In this document: positions 52,528-59,369 of the stretch, piece by piece
Numbering within the stretch: the stretch's first letter is position 1
Layout: each line of letters opens with the position of its first letter
From: Bacteroidota bacterium
Lineage (GTDB): Bacteria > Bacteroidota > Bacteroidia > Chitinophagales > Chitinophagaceae
Direction of reading: 5' to 3'
Assembly: GCA_018267875.1 (NCBI GenBank)
Contig: JAFDXP010000090.1
Location: 1-59,369 of the forward strand
Length of the DNA stretch: 59,369 nt
Notes under the pieces: model-generated
Databases searched by the model: none
What the model saw: only the letters and a program-made list of their open reading frames with translations
What the model was told of the DNA's origin: nothing
Position numbers and translations under genes: made by a program

Positions 52528-53715
52528 TCAGTAAAATTGTGATAGGTAAGGATATCGCTCCTGATACAGTGTTTTTACCTTATTTAGAATGGTTGCCCTC
52601 AATTCATCAATGTTTCGGCGTTCGGTTGCTGAAATAAAAACAGCGTTACCATGTGTCAGGTTGTCCCATCTGCGGTGTAACTGCTTCAGTAAATCTTCTT
52701 TTACTGATGACTCTAACCAAGGGTCAAACACTTGCTTTTCATACAAGTCCATTTTATTAAAAATGGTAACTGTAGGTTTGTCAAAAGCACCTAATTCTTG
52801 CAGTGTTTTATTTACGGTTCCCATCTGATCCTCATAAGCCGGATGCGATACGTCCACCACATGCAATAAGCAATCTGCTTCGCGCACTTCATCTAAGGTA
52901 CTTTTAAAACTTTCAACCAAATGGTGTGGCAGCTTTCTAATGAAACCTACTGTATCGCTTAATAGGAAAGGTGTTTGCTCATAAACTACTTTTCTGGTGG
53001 TCGTATCCAAGGTAGCAAACAGTTTGTTTTCAGCAAAAACTTCCGATTTGGAAAGAAGGGTCATTAAGGTACTTTTACCAACATTGGTATAACCTACAAA
53101 GGCAATCCGAATATAGGTGCCGCGCTCTTTTCGCTGCGTTATGGCTTGTTTATCAATCTCCGCGAGCTTTTTTCTAAGGAGGTTTATTTTATCCTTTACA
53201 ATTCTTCGGTCAGTTTCAATTTCACTTTCGCCTGGTCCTCGAGTTCCAATACCACCGCCCAATCTTTCCAAGTGTTTCCACATTCCTTTTAGGCGTGGTA
53301 ATATGTATTGATATTGAGCCAGTTCAACTTGTGCTTTAGCCTGTGCAGTTTTCGCACGTCGAGCAAAAATATCCAGAATTAAATCGCTTCTGTCAATCGT
53401 TTTTACACCCGTAGCTTCGCTGATGTTACCGATTTGTGATCCAGTCAGTTCATCATCAAAAATTACAAGATTGATTCCTTTAGACTGAACATAGTCGCGA
53501 ATCTCTTCCAGCTTGCCTTTCCCGATGAAAGTTCGGCTATCTGGTCGAGGTAATTTTTGGATAAACGACTTCTCAGTTTTAGCTCCGGCAGTTTCTGCTA
53601 AAAAGGCAAGTTCGGTGAGGTATTCCTTCACCATGATCTCTGTTTGATGTCCATGAACAAGCCCCACCATCACTGCCCGTTCTTCTTGTTCAATACTGTT
53701 TTTATTTTCAATCAT
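52528..53715 (-). CDS. hflX: Ribosome-associated GTPase HflX
   Basis: A 395-residue GTPase that rescues or splits stalled ribosomes. The N-terminal HflX domain ends with the conserved GRRxxxG-like glycine-rich region (LERLGGGIGTRGPGESEIET); then G1 GYTNVGKST, G3 DTVGFIRKLPH and G4 NKMD. Monocistronic; a near-consensus box (AACTTTTG) lies in the upstream gap. Confidence 0.95.
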   Translation of the reverse strand: MIENKNSIEQEERAVMVGLVHGHQTEIMVKEYLTELAFLAETAGAKTEKSFIQKLPRPDSRTFIGKGKLEEIRDYVQSKGINLVIFDDELTGSQIGNISEATGVKTIDRSDLILDIFARRAKTAQAKAQVELAQYQYILPRLKGMWKHLERLGGGIGTRGPGESEIETDRRIVKDKINLLRKKLAEIDKQAITQRKERGTYIRIAFVGYTNVGKSTLMTLLSKSEVFAENKLFATLDTTTRKVVYEQTPFLLSDTVGFIRKLPHHLVESFKSTLDEVREADCLLHVVDVSHPAYEDQMGTVNKTLQELGAFDKPTVTIFNKMDLYEKQVFDPWLESSVKEDLLKQLHRRWDNLTHGNAVFISATERRNIDELRATILNKVKTLYQERYPYLSQFY

Positions 53716-53927
53716 GCGCTGTATCTACACCCATAAAACACACACCCAAACAAGTGTATGCAAGTTGCAAAAGTTGGAAATAAAATTTACATGGCCACAA
53801 CCTAACAATAGTCAGCCGCTTTGAAGAAACAATTTTGAAGTGAAACGTTAATACCCCGTAGAACCATTCAAAGGTTTGAACATTAGCACATCTTTCACGC
53901 CCTTTACATTACTTTTACTTTAGGTTT

Positions 53928-54452
53928 ATGCTACGTTTATATTCACTCGGTTTTTTTCTGACAATCACGGTCTTCCTTTGCCGATGTGGCTTAGCGCAAA
54001 ACAATAATAGCCAAATGAACAACCAAACACAGAATCCTTATTACAACAGAACGGATACCACAACACTTCACGTTTCAGATGCTGAATGGAAAAAGATTTT
54101 ACCTCCTGAAGTATATCAAATTGCACGGGAAAAAGGAACAGAATGGGCATTTACAGGAAAGTACTACAAGACGGATGAACGGGGAGATTATTATTGTGCT
54201 GTTTGTGGCAATCATCTTTTCAGGTCAGATGCAAAGTTTGCGAGCAGTTGTGGATGGCCCAGTTTTTTTGAAACTGTTCGACCCAATAGCGCAACATATA
54301 TATCCGATCATTCTCATGGGATGAGCCGAATTGAAGTTAAATGTAGCCGATGTGGTTCGCATTTGGGACATATATTTGATGATGGTCCCGCACCTACCCA
54401 CAAACGCTTTTGTATGAACTCTGCAGTGCTTGATTTTGTGCCTATCAAATAA
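53928..54452 (+). CDS. msrB: Peptide-methionine (R)-S-oxide reductase MsrB, exported
   Basis: A 174-residue enzyme repairing methionine-R-sulfoxide. An N-terminal signal peptide (residues 1-23) marks it as periplasmic, in contrast to most cytoplasmic MsrBs. Four zinc cysteines (CAVC at 90-93, CSRC at 139-142), catalytic Cys162 in KRFCMNSA, and CGWPSF with a possible resolving cysteine (108). Redox partner not visible here. Confidence 0.92.
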   Translation: MLRLYSLGFFLTITVFLCRCGLAQNNNSQMNNQTQNPYYNRTDTTTLHVSDAEWKKILPPEVYQIAREKGTEWAFTGKYYKTDERGDYYCAVCGNHLFRSDAKFASSCGWPSFFETVRPNSATYISDHSHGMSRIEVKCSRCGSHLGHIFDDGPAPTHKRFCMNSAVLDFVPIK

Positions 54453-54510
54453 TAGTTATTGCTCCTATCAATAAGATTTTTCAGTATTTTATTCCTTGAG
54501 TATTCTATAG

Positions 54511-54769
54511 CTATATGTTTGGCTTTTTAGTGATTTTATCATTATTAATAGTTATATATTTTGAATGAGCTTCTTGCACTCTATCCTTGTCAACTTTTCT
54601 TGAAAGAGGGCTGAGATACAAGCCTGTCAAATAGTTTTCATCTTTCAAGCATTTCCATGTTTCAATTATTGAGCTGCTTATAGAAGAAAGTGATTATATT
54701 TTCTTCCTTCACAATCTCTCGAACCTTGTCAAAGTATATTGAATGATATTCTTGATAAGCTGCTAATAA
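54511..54769 (-). pseudogene. Decayed gene fragment (two frames)
   Basis: On the minus strand, frame 1 (54769 to 54662) encodes LAAYQEYHSIYFDKVREIVK and ENIITFFYKQLNN before a TGA. A second frame takes over and runs to TAG at 54511, encoding ETWKCLKDENYLTGLYLSPL and KYITINNDKITKKPNI. Both read as ordinary protein, and neither has a start codon. This is best explained as one gene with a frameshift and a lost 5' end. Family not recognised; the remaining DNA in 54453-54900 shows nothing. Confidence 0.4.
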
Positions 54770-54966
54770 TTAGAAAGGGGGCTGTAAAGTGTTTTGCCAT
54801 TTATACTAAGTCTGTGACATAAGGAATCCTTTGTATTGCACAACGAACAGATATTGCCGATGCTGATGGAAATAGGCTTTCATTCGTATAACTGTCGCCT
54901 ATGGTTTTTATGCCCCACTTTAGTCTGATTTTACATTTTGCGTCTGTATTCTCGCCAATCCTATCG

Positions 54967-54974
54967 TACCTTTG
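54967..54974 (+). promoter_or_regulatory. Promoter -7 box for the membrane protein at 54982 (leaderless-type)
   Basis: TACCTTTG, an exact TAnnTTTG match, 7 bases before the second of two adjacent ATG codons (54979 and 54982). Confidence 0.5.
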
Positions 54975-54981
54975 TTGCATG

Positions 54982-55641
54982 ATGTTTGAATTGCCTTTAG
55001 TAGAAGAAAAGGTAAAACGGCAACAGGTGTTAACCTTACATCTTGTCGTGGCTTTTACATGGATCATAACAGGTATTTTCTTAGGAATGTTACATTGGTT
55101 TGTGAAATCTGTACCTGTTGAGAAGCAAGTTTTTTTACACGGTTTTACCTTGCCTTCATTCTTGGGTTATGGTGTATTTGCCTTGGGGTTGTTGCTTTTT
55201 TTCTTTATCATTTTGAAAAATAAATGGGTGACAGAAAAAGCTGCTAATCGTTGGGTTAGAATAATTGAGTTGATTCTTTTAATCTTTCTTGCCGTGTATG
55301 CAACTCTTCTTAAAATTTGGGTACCGGCAGCTATTTATGGTGTTGTATCTACGGCAGTTATATTTGCTTTATACTGGGAAGGGATTGCTGATAACACATT
55401 GTATATACATATTAATGAGCGGGGAATAAAACTACCTGTTACTTCACGAAAGCGTTTTTTGGCTTGGGCTGAGGTAGAACGAGTGTTATTGCGTTTTGGC
55501 ATATTGACCATTGAGTGCTGTGACAATAGGTTATTTCAATGGAACATTAGTGGTACTGATTATGACAAAGAAAAGCTGCATCAGTTTTGCAACATGCGCA
55601 TATTAGAAAGTGAAAATGAACGATCAAAATACGCTTGGTAA
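54982..55641 (+). CDS. Membrane protein with a PH-like C-terminal domain
   Basis: A 219-residue protein with four hydrophobic helices (about residues 20-40, 55-75, 85-105, 110-125), then a cytoplasmic domain of about 75 residues (NTLYIHINERGIKLPVTSRK, WAEVERVLLRFGILTIECCD) resembling bacterial PH-type domains. The second ATG (54982) matches a leaderless start; the first (54979) is equally possible. The radical SAM gene begins 20 bases after its stop, likely in the same transcript. Confidence 0.7.
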   Translation: MFELPLVEEKVKRQQVLTLHLVVAFTWIITGIFLGMLHWFVKSVPVEKQVFLHGFTLPSFLGYGVFALGLLLFFFIILKNKWVTEKAANRWVRIIELILLIFLAVYATLLKIWVPAAIYGVVSTAVIFALYWEGIADNTLYIHINERGIKLPVTSRKRFLAWAEVERVLLRFGILTIECCDNRLFQWNISGTDYDKEKLHQFCNMRILESENERSKYAW

Positions 55642-55660
55642 GTGTAGTTTTTTTTACGGA

Positions 55661-56998
55661 ATGAAAATGAGAAAAATTCAGCAAAAGTCGCAAGCCAATC
55701 CAACAGTCTTGAATCAAACGCCCTATCTATTATACTCAGATGGGAAGGGAAATATTTTTGAAGATCAGACTTTATATGTTGTGGGTCGTTCCGGTTGGGA
55801 TGCACATCCTATCCATACTGAAGATTTTATTCCCCTTCCTGATGGTGGATCATTATATGAATTACCCGGAAGACGAGGCATCGGCTTAGACGTGCATACA
55901 GGTGAAATGCGACTTTGTGAAAAAGGTTGGGCCGTTGCAGCATTTATCCCTCCAGCTCACACTGGTTTTCATCTCGCCGCTTTTGAATCTTTACCTGAAG
56001 CAGAAACGTTACCTCTCTTTTGTTATACCGCCGTTGGATGGTTCAGGGATGTTTTTTGGGTACCCGCAGTTCGCATTGAGCGCGATATTCGACAAGAGTG
56101 TGCAGGCTATGATGCCGTAGCCATCGAAACAGGTGTGGAAGCATTGTTGAAACAATATCCACATAACCGCTTGGTGAAACATTTAGCACAAACTTGTGCT
56201 TTGACCTATCATTGTCCTGCTGCTCGAAATTATTTTATTGGTCGGTGGGAATGTCCGATACCTTGCTCACCGGCTTGCAACGCCAATTGTATAGGGTGCA
56301 TTTCTTTTCAACCCGAATCTGAAACAATCACCTCTGCACAAGACCGTTTGACTTTTAAACCATCCGCTGAAGAAATCGTAGAGTTTACAGTACCTCATCT
56401 TCAGTCAGCACCATTTCCCATTGTTAGTTTTGGTCAAGGTTGTGAAGGTGAACCTTTATTAATGGGTGATACTATTCGTGCGGCAATTGAAGAAATTCGT
56501 AAACATACGGATAGGGGCAGCATCAACATCAATACCAATGGTAGTCGCCCTGATGTAGTAGAAACTTTGATGAAAGCCGGATTGAACAGCATTCGTGTCA
56601 GCCTTAATTCTGTTAGAAAAGAAGTTTACACTAAATATTATTTACCCAATAATTATCAGTTTGAAGACTTGATTGAAAGCTTGAAGATTGTGAATAAATA
56701 CGGTGGTTGGTCTTCTATAAATTACTTTACCTTTCCCGGTATGACAGATAGCGTAGCAGAATATGAAGCATTAAGAGAAGTAATTCGTACTACCAATTTA
56801 TCTATGATTCAATGGCGGAATTTCAATATTGATCCGGATTGGTATCTTGGAAAACTGGGTATCTCAGACACCGGCGAATGTCTGGGTATCAAGCAAATGA
56901 TGGAGTTAATTCACGAAGAGTTCCCCAACCTAAAGTTTGGTTATTACAATCCGCCCATCGAACGAATGAAAAATTTTGAAACAGATTTTGCACATTAG
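55661..56998 (+). CDS. Radical SAM protein with a 200-residue N-terminal extension
   Basis: A 445-residue enzyme. The [4Fe-4S]-SAM motif is CX3CX2C at Cys206, Cys210 and Cys213 (CNANCIGC), preceded by two further cysteines (198, 202; PIPCSPACNANC). A radical SAM barrel follows (VSFGQGCEGEPLLMGD, NINTNGSRPDVVETLMKAGL). The N-terminal 200 residues are unlike the usual families and may bind the substrate. The start is chosen at ATG 55661, after the upstream stop; a GTG (55610) and an ATG (55616) in frame would overlap the membrane gene. Substrate unknown. Confidence 0.88.
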   Translation: MKMRKIQQKSQANPTVLNQTPYLLYSDGKGNIFEDQTLYVVGRSGWDAHPIHTEDFIPLPDGGSLYELPGRRGIGLDVHTGEMRLCEKGWAVAAFIPPAHTGFHLAAFESLPEAETLPLFCYTAVGWFRDVFWVPAVRIERDIRQECAGYDAVAIETGVEALLKQYPHNRLVKHLAQTCALTYHCPAARNYFIGRWECPIPCSPACNANCIGCISFQPESETITSAQDRLTFKPSAEEIVEFTVPHLQSAPFPIVSFGQGCEGEPLLMGDTIRAAIEEIRKHTDRGSININTNGSRPDVVETLMKAGLNSIRVSLNSVRKEVYTKYYLPNNYQFEDLIESLKIVNKYGGWSSINYFTFPGMTDSVAEYEALREVIRTTNLSMIQWRNFNIDPDWYLGKLGISDTGECLGIKQMMELIHEEFPNLKFGYYNPPIERMKNFETDFAH

Positions 56999-57046
56999 CA
57001 TTCCAATAAGAATTCATTTCCTTTCTTTAAGCAGACATTCAGGTAA

Positions 57047-57895
57047 ATGACCGTTAATCAAACAATAAATACCAAAGCAGCAATTACCACAGTAATCGTC
57101 CATGCCTTGTTGTTGCTCTTGTTCTTGTTTGTGCGATATAGCGTTCCACCTACGGAAACGGTTCAAGATTTAGGAATGGAGGTAAACTTAGGTACCAGTG
57201 ATAACGGAAGTGGAACAGATCAACCCTTGTCAACCGATGCTCCTGCTGCTTTAGCTGTGCAGGCTAATCCGATTCCGGCTTCGGCTAATACCGTGAGTGA
57301 GCCACGCGAAATACTTACTTCGGATGAAAAGGAAGCTCCGATTATAACAAAAAATATTCCAACTGAAAGCAGGAAGCTGACACCTGAAACGAAACCTAAA
57401 GAAAAACATACTTCTAATCAAATGGTTACAGCAGCTGCAACAATTGCAAAGCCAAAGCCACAACCAGCTCGATATGTCTATAATGGAGCAACCGGAATAG
57501 GGGGTAATCAGGCAGTAACCAACAGAGTCGGATCTTCTGAAGGAAATACCACTGGTAAAGGTGATAGAGGTGTTCCATCAGGTGTTCCGGGTTCATCTAA
57601 TTATACAGGGTCGCCCGGCAATGGAACTGGTGGCATTAGTCACAACCTAAGTGGGCGTGACATATCGCCCAAACAATTTGTAGCAGAGTTTAATGAAGGC
57701 GGCAAAGTGGTTGTTCGTGTTCGTGTAAATCGTGAAGGTAATATTATTTCAAAAGAAGTGATTCGTTCATCTAGTTCTACGCTAAGTAAGATTGCTATGC
57801 AAAAATTAAGTGAGGCTCGGTTTTCAAAAAATGCAGATGCCGCACCTGAACAAATTGGCGATGTAACTTTTATTTTCAAAACTCGTGTTCAGTAA
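57047..57895 (+). CDS. TonB-like energy transducer
   Basis: A 282-residue protein: a short cytoplasmic start, one membrane helix (ITTVIVHALLLLLFLFVRY, residues about 12-32), a long disordered Pro/Thr/Gly-rich periplasmic linker, and a C-terminal TonB-type domain (GGKVVVRVRVNREGNIISKE). Bacteroidota commonly have several such proteins, coupling the proton motive force to outer-membrane receptors. folC starts 1 base after its stop; no exbB or exbD lies in this window. Confidence 0.85.
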   Translation: MTVNQTINTKAAITTVIVHALLLLLFLFVRYSVPPTETVQDLGMEVNLGTSDNGSGTDQPLSTDAPAALAVQANPIPASANTVSEPREILTSDEKEAPIITKNIPTESRKLTPETKPKEKHTSNQMVTAAATIAKPKPQPARYVYNGATGIGGNQAVTNRVGSSEGNTTGKGDRGVPSGVPGSSNYTGSPGNGTGGISHNLSGRDISPKQFVAEFNEGGKVVVRVRVNREGNIISKEVIRSSSSTLSKIAMQKLSEARFSKNADAAPEQIGDVTFIFKTRVQ

Positions 57896-57896
57896 C

Positions 57897-59213
57897 ATGA
57901 CCGCCCCTTCTGTTTATCAGGATACTATTCAATATTTATTTACGCGGTTGCCCATGTTTTCTCGTTTGGGGAAAAAAGCCCTAAAGGCAAATCTCACCAA
58001 CATCACTACCCTATGTGCAGAATTAGGAAACCCACACCAACAATTTAAGTCTATACACATTGCCGGCACAAACGGCAAAGGCAGCACCAGTCACGGGCTT
58101 TCAGCCATTTTACAAGAAGCAGGATTTACAGTTGGACTTTACACTTCGCCTCATCTGATTGATTTTAGAGAGCGAATCCGAATAAACGGTCAACCGGTTT
58201 TGCAAGAGTGGGTTGTCAGTTTTGTTGAAAAGCATAAAGCCCTTATTGAGTCTGTTCAACCCTCCTTTTTCGAAATTACGGTGGCAATGGCATTTGCTTA
58301 TTTTAGCGAACAAAAGGTGGATATTGCAGTGATAGAAACCGGACTGGGCGGTCGTTTAGACAGTACAAATATTATCATTCCCATTCTTTCAATCATTACA
58401 AACATTAGTTATGATCATCAAGACTTGTTGGGTAATACACTTTCTGAAATCGCTAAAGAAAAAGCAGGTATAATAAAGCAAGGTATTCCCGTATTGTTAG
58501 GTGAGCAGCAGGAAGAAACCGATTCCGTTTTTTTTGAAGAATCCATACATAAGCAATGTATCATACACTATGCTGAAACATTATGGGATCTGGTAAAAGT
58601 CAAACAGGATGCAGATTTTCAATACTTCAAAGCAGTTGAGACAGGGAGCCGTGAGCTATATGTATTGAAAACAGACTTGTTGGGAAATTATCAAAGCCAT
58701 AACCTATGCACCATTCTGGCAGCATGCGATATCTTGGCATTATATGGATTTCCTTCTCGTTTAGAACAACGATGGGCGGCACTTGAACGAGTAAAATCAA
58801 TCAGTGGTTTACGCGGCAGATGGGATGTGTGGCATCGAAAACCCCTTGTGATAGCCGATGTAGCACACAATTTGGCAGGCATCAAAGAGGCAATGGCTCA
58901 ATGGCAAACAGTTTCAGCCGCTTCAAAACATATCTTGATTGGATTTGTTCGGGATAAAGACTTACAAAGTATCATCCTACAATTGCCACAAGACAGTACT
59001 TTGCATTTTTGTCATGCCGAAACACCTAGGGCTTTACCGGCACACGAATTGCGAGAATTGGCACGAGATAGCGGTTTTGATGGTTTTGTCTATTTGTCTG
59101 TCCAAGCAGCTATCAACCAATTAAAATCAGAACTAACTTCGGACGATGCCTTGTTGATTTGTGGAAGCTTTTTTGTTGTAGGAGAAGCCTTACAAGCCTT
59201 TCAAGAGCAATAA
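57897..59213 (+). CDS. folC: Bifunctional folylpolyglutamate/dihydrofolate synthase
   Basis: A 438-residue Mur-ligase-type enzyme adding glutamates to folates (and possibly making dihydrofolate). P-loop GTNGKGSTSHG, then YTSPHLIDFRERIRING, GLGGRLDSTN, ISYDHQDLLGNTLSEIAKEK and the C-terminal DVAHNLAG. ATG 57897 starts one base after the tonB-like stop; a longer frame from 57885 overlaps it. Co-transcribed with the TonB-like gene. Confidence 0.95.
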   Translation: MTAPSVYQDTIQYLFTRLPMFSRLGKKALKANLTNITTLCAELGNPHQQFKSIHIAGTNGKGSTSHGLSAILQEAGFTVGLYTSPHLIDFRERIRINGQPVLQEWVVSFVEKHKALIESVQPSFFEITVAMAFAYFSEQKVDIAVIETGLGGRLDSTNIIIPILSIITNISYDHQDLLGNTLSEIAKEKAGIIKQGIPVLLGEQQEETDSVFFEESIHKQCIIHYAETLWDLVKVKQDADFQYFKAVETGSRELYVLKTDLLGNYQSHNLCTILAACDILALYGFPSRLEQRWAALERVKSISGLRGRWDVWHRKPLVIADVAHNLAGIKEAMAQWQTVSAASKHILIGFVRDKDLQSIILQLPQDSTLHFCHAETPRALPAHELRELARDSGFDGFVYLSVQAAINQLKSELTSDDALLICGSFFVVGEALQAFQEQ

Positions 59214-59343
59214 ACGCTAAAAACATTTCTTTCTTTTTTTTTACATCATGGCAATCCGAAAGTTTTTTCAAAAATGCTTAAAATGCTTTGAAAGTCCCTG
59301 TTTATAGGGGTAAAATTTGCTGATAGCTGGAATTATCTATGTC
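59214..59343. other. Intergenic region at the window end
   Basis: No gene. A short hairpin CCCT/AGGG (near 59297-59310) and AT-rich DNA. It leads to operator motif copy D and probably the promoter of a gene beyond the window. Confidence 0.4.
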
Positions 59344-59361
59344 AAAAAGTGTTTTTTCGGG
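59344..59361. promoter_or_regulatory. Operator-like motif, copy D
   Basis: AAAAAGTGTTTTTTCGGG, matching copies A and B (27.8 and 28.4 kb), 31 kb away and in intergenic DNA. The gene it might control lies to the right of the window. Confidence 0.45.
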
Positions 59362-59369
59362 TGGTTTCT

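Noticed and set aside
54901..54981. N-terminal extension of the membrane protein from 54901
   Set aside because: The promoter box at 54967-54974 lies inside it, and the extra residues are not like the rest of the protein.
55610..55660. Earlier GTG/ATG starts for the radical SAM gene
   Set aside because: They overlap the upstream gene, and the added residues look random; ATG 55661 gives a clean 20-base gap.
59248..59310. Tiny frame (MAIRKFFQKCLKCFESPCL) with a CxxC
   Set aside because: Only about 19 codons in AT-rich intergenic DNA with no other support.

Overview
The window is a dense, AT-rich stretch of a Bacteroidota chromosome, most likely the Chitinophagales/Saprospirales side of the phylum (inference). 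The signs are: a T9SS type A sorting domain; families largely restricted to the phylum (DUF3822, DUF4834, the GlmU-like TIGR03991 enzyme); the long Bacteroidota/Chlorobi form of IspG; a single-chain class II GlyRS; and at least sixteen exact copies of the Bacteroidota sigma factor -7 box TAnnTTTG just upstream of gene starts. At several genes this box lies only 4-7 bases before the start codon, which suggests leaderless mRNAs.

Most of the window is housekeeping. At 0-10 kb there is the end of ispG, a Wzz/O-antigen-ligase pair, prfA, and the rimP-nusA-infB operon (minus strand) with a terminator-like leader hairpin. From 13.9 to 24 kb come rpmE2, leuS, an FAD oxidoreductase, maf-ubiA, pyrE, a Nudix hydrolase and DUF3822-rsmD-coaD. 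From 30.6 to 59.2 kb come ychF, clpX, glyS, a 3-hydroxyacyl-CoA dehydrogenase, a GlmU-like enzyme, tpiA, tRNA-Glu and tRNA-Arg, tcdA-tatD, an NtrC-type regulator, lysA, a carbonic anhydrase, rseP, dxr, hflX, msrB, a radical SAM protein, tonB and folC. IspG and Dxr together show the MEP isoprenoid pathway.

Two regions are accessory. The first (10.5-13.9 kb) is eroded: an XRE regulator frameshifted at a poly-A run, a lipoprotein gene that lost its ATG and gained a frameshift, an unidentified gene tail, and then an intact exported barnase-like RNase with its barstar inhibitor. The second (24-30.6 kb) holds a secreted collagen-like protein and a T9SS cargo protein, a PEGA-like secreted protein, a small secreted-protein gene interrupted by a stop in its signal peptide, a multi-pass membrane protein, and a degenerate histidine-kinase-like protein translationally coupled to a NarL/FixJ response regulator. 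A repeated operator-like motif (consensus on one strand about CCCGNRAAAAACACCCTTTT) occurs three times between these genes and once more at the far right end of the window. I propose that this motif plus the kinase-like/regulator pair is a small surface-protein regulon; it is the least explained signal here.

Product names come from motif recognition by eye; no database search was run.
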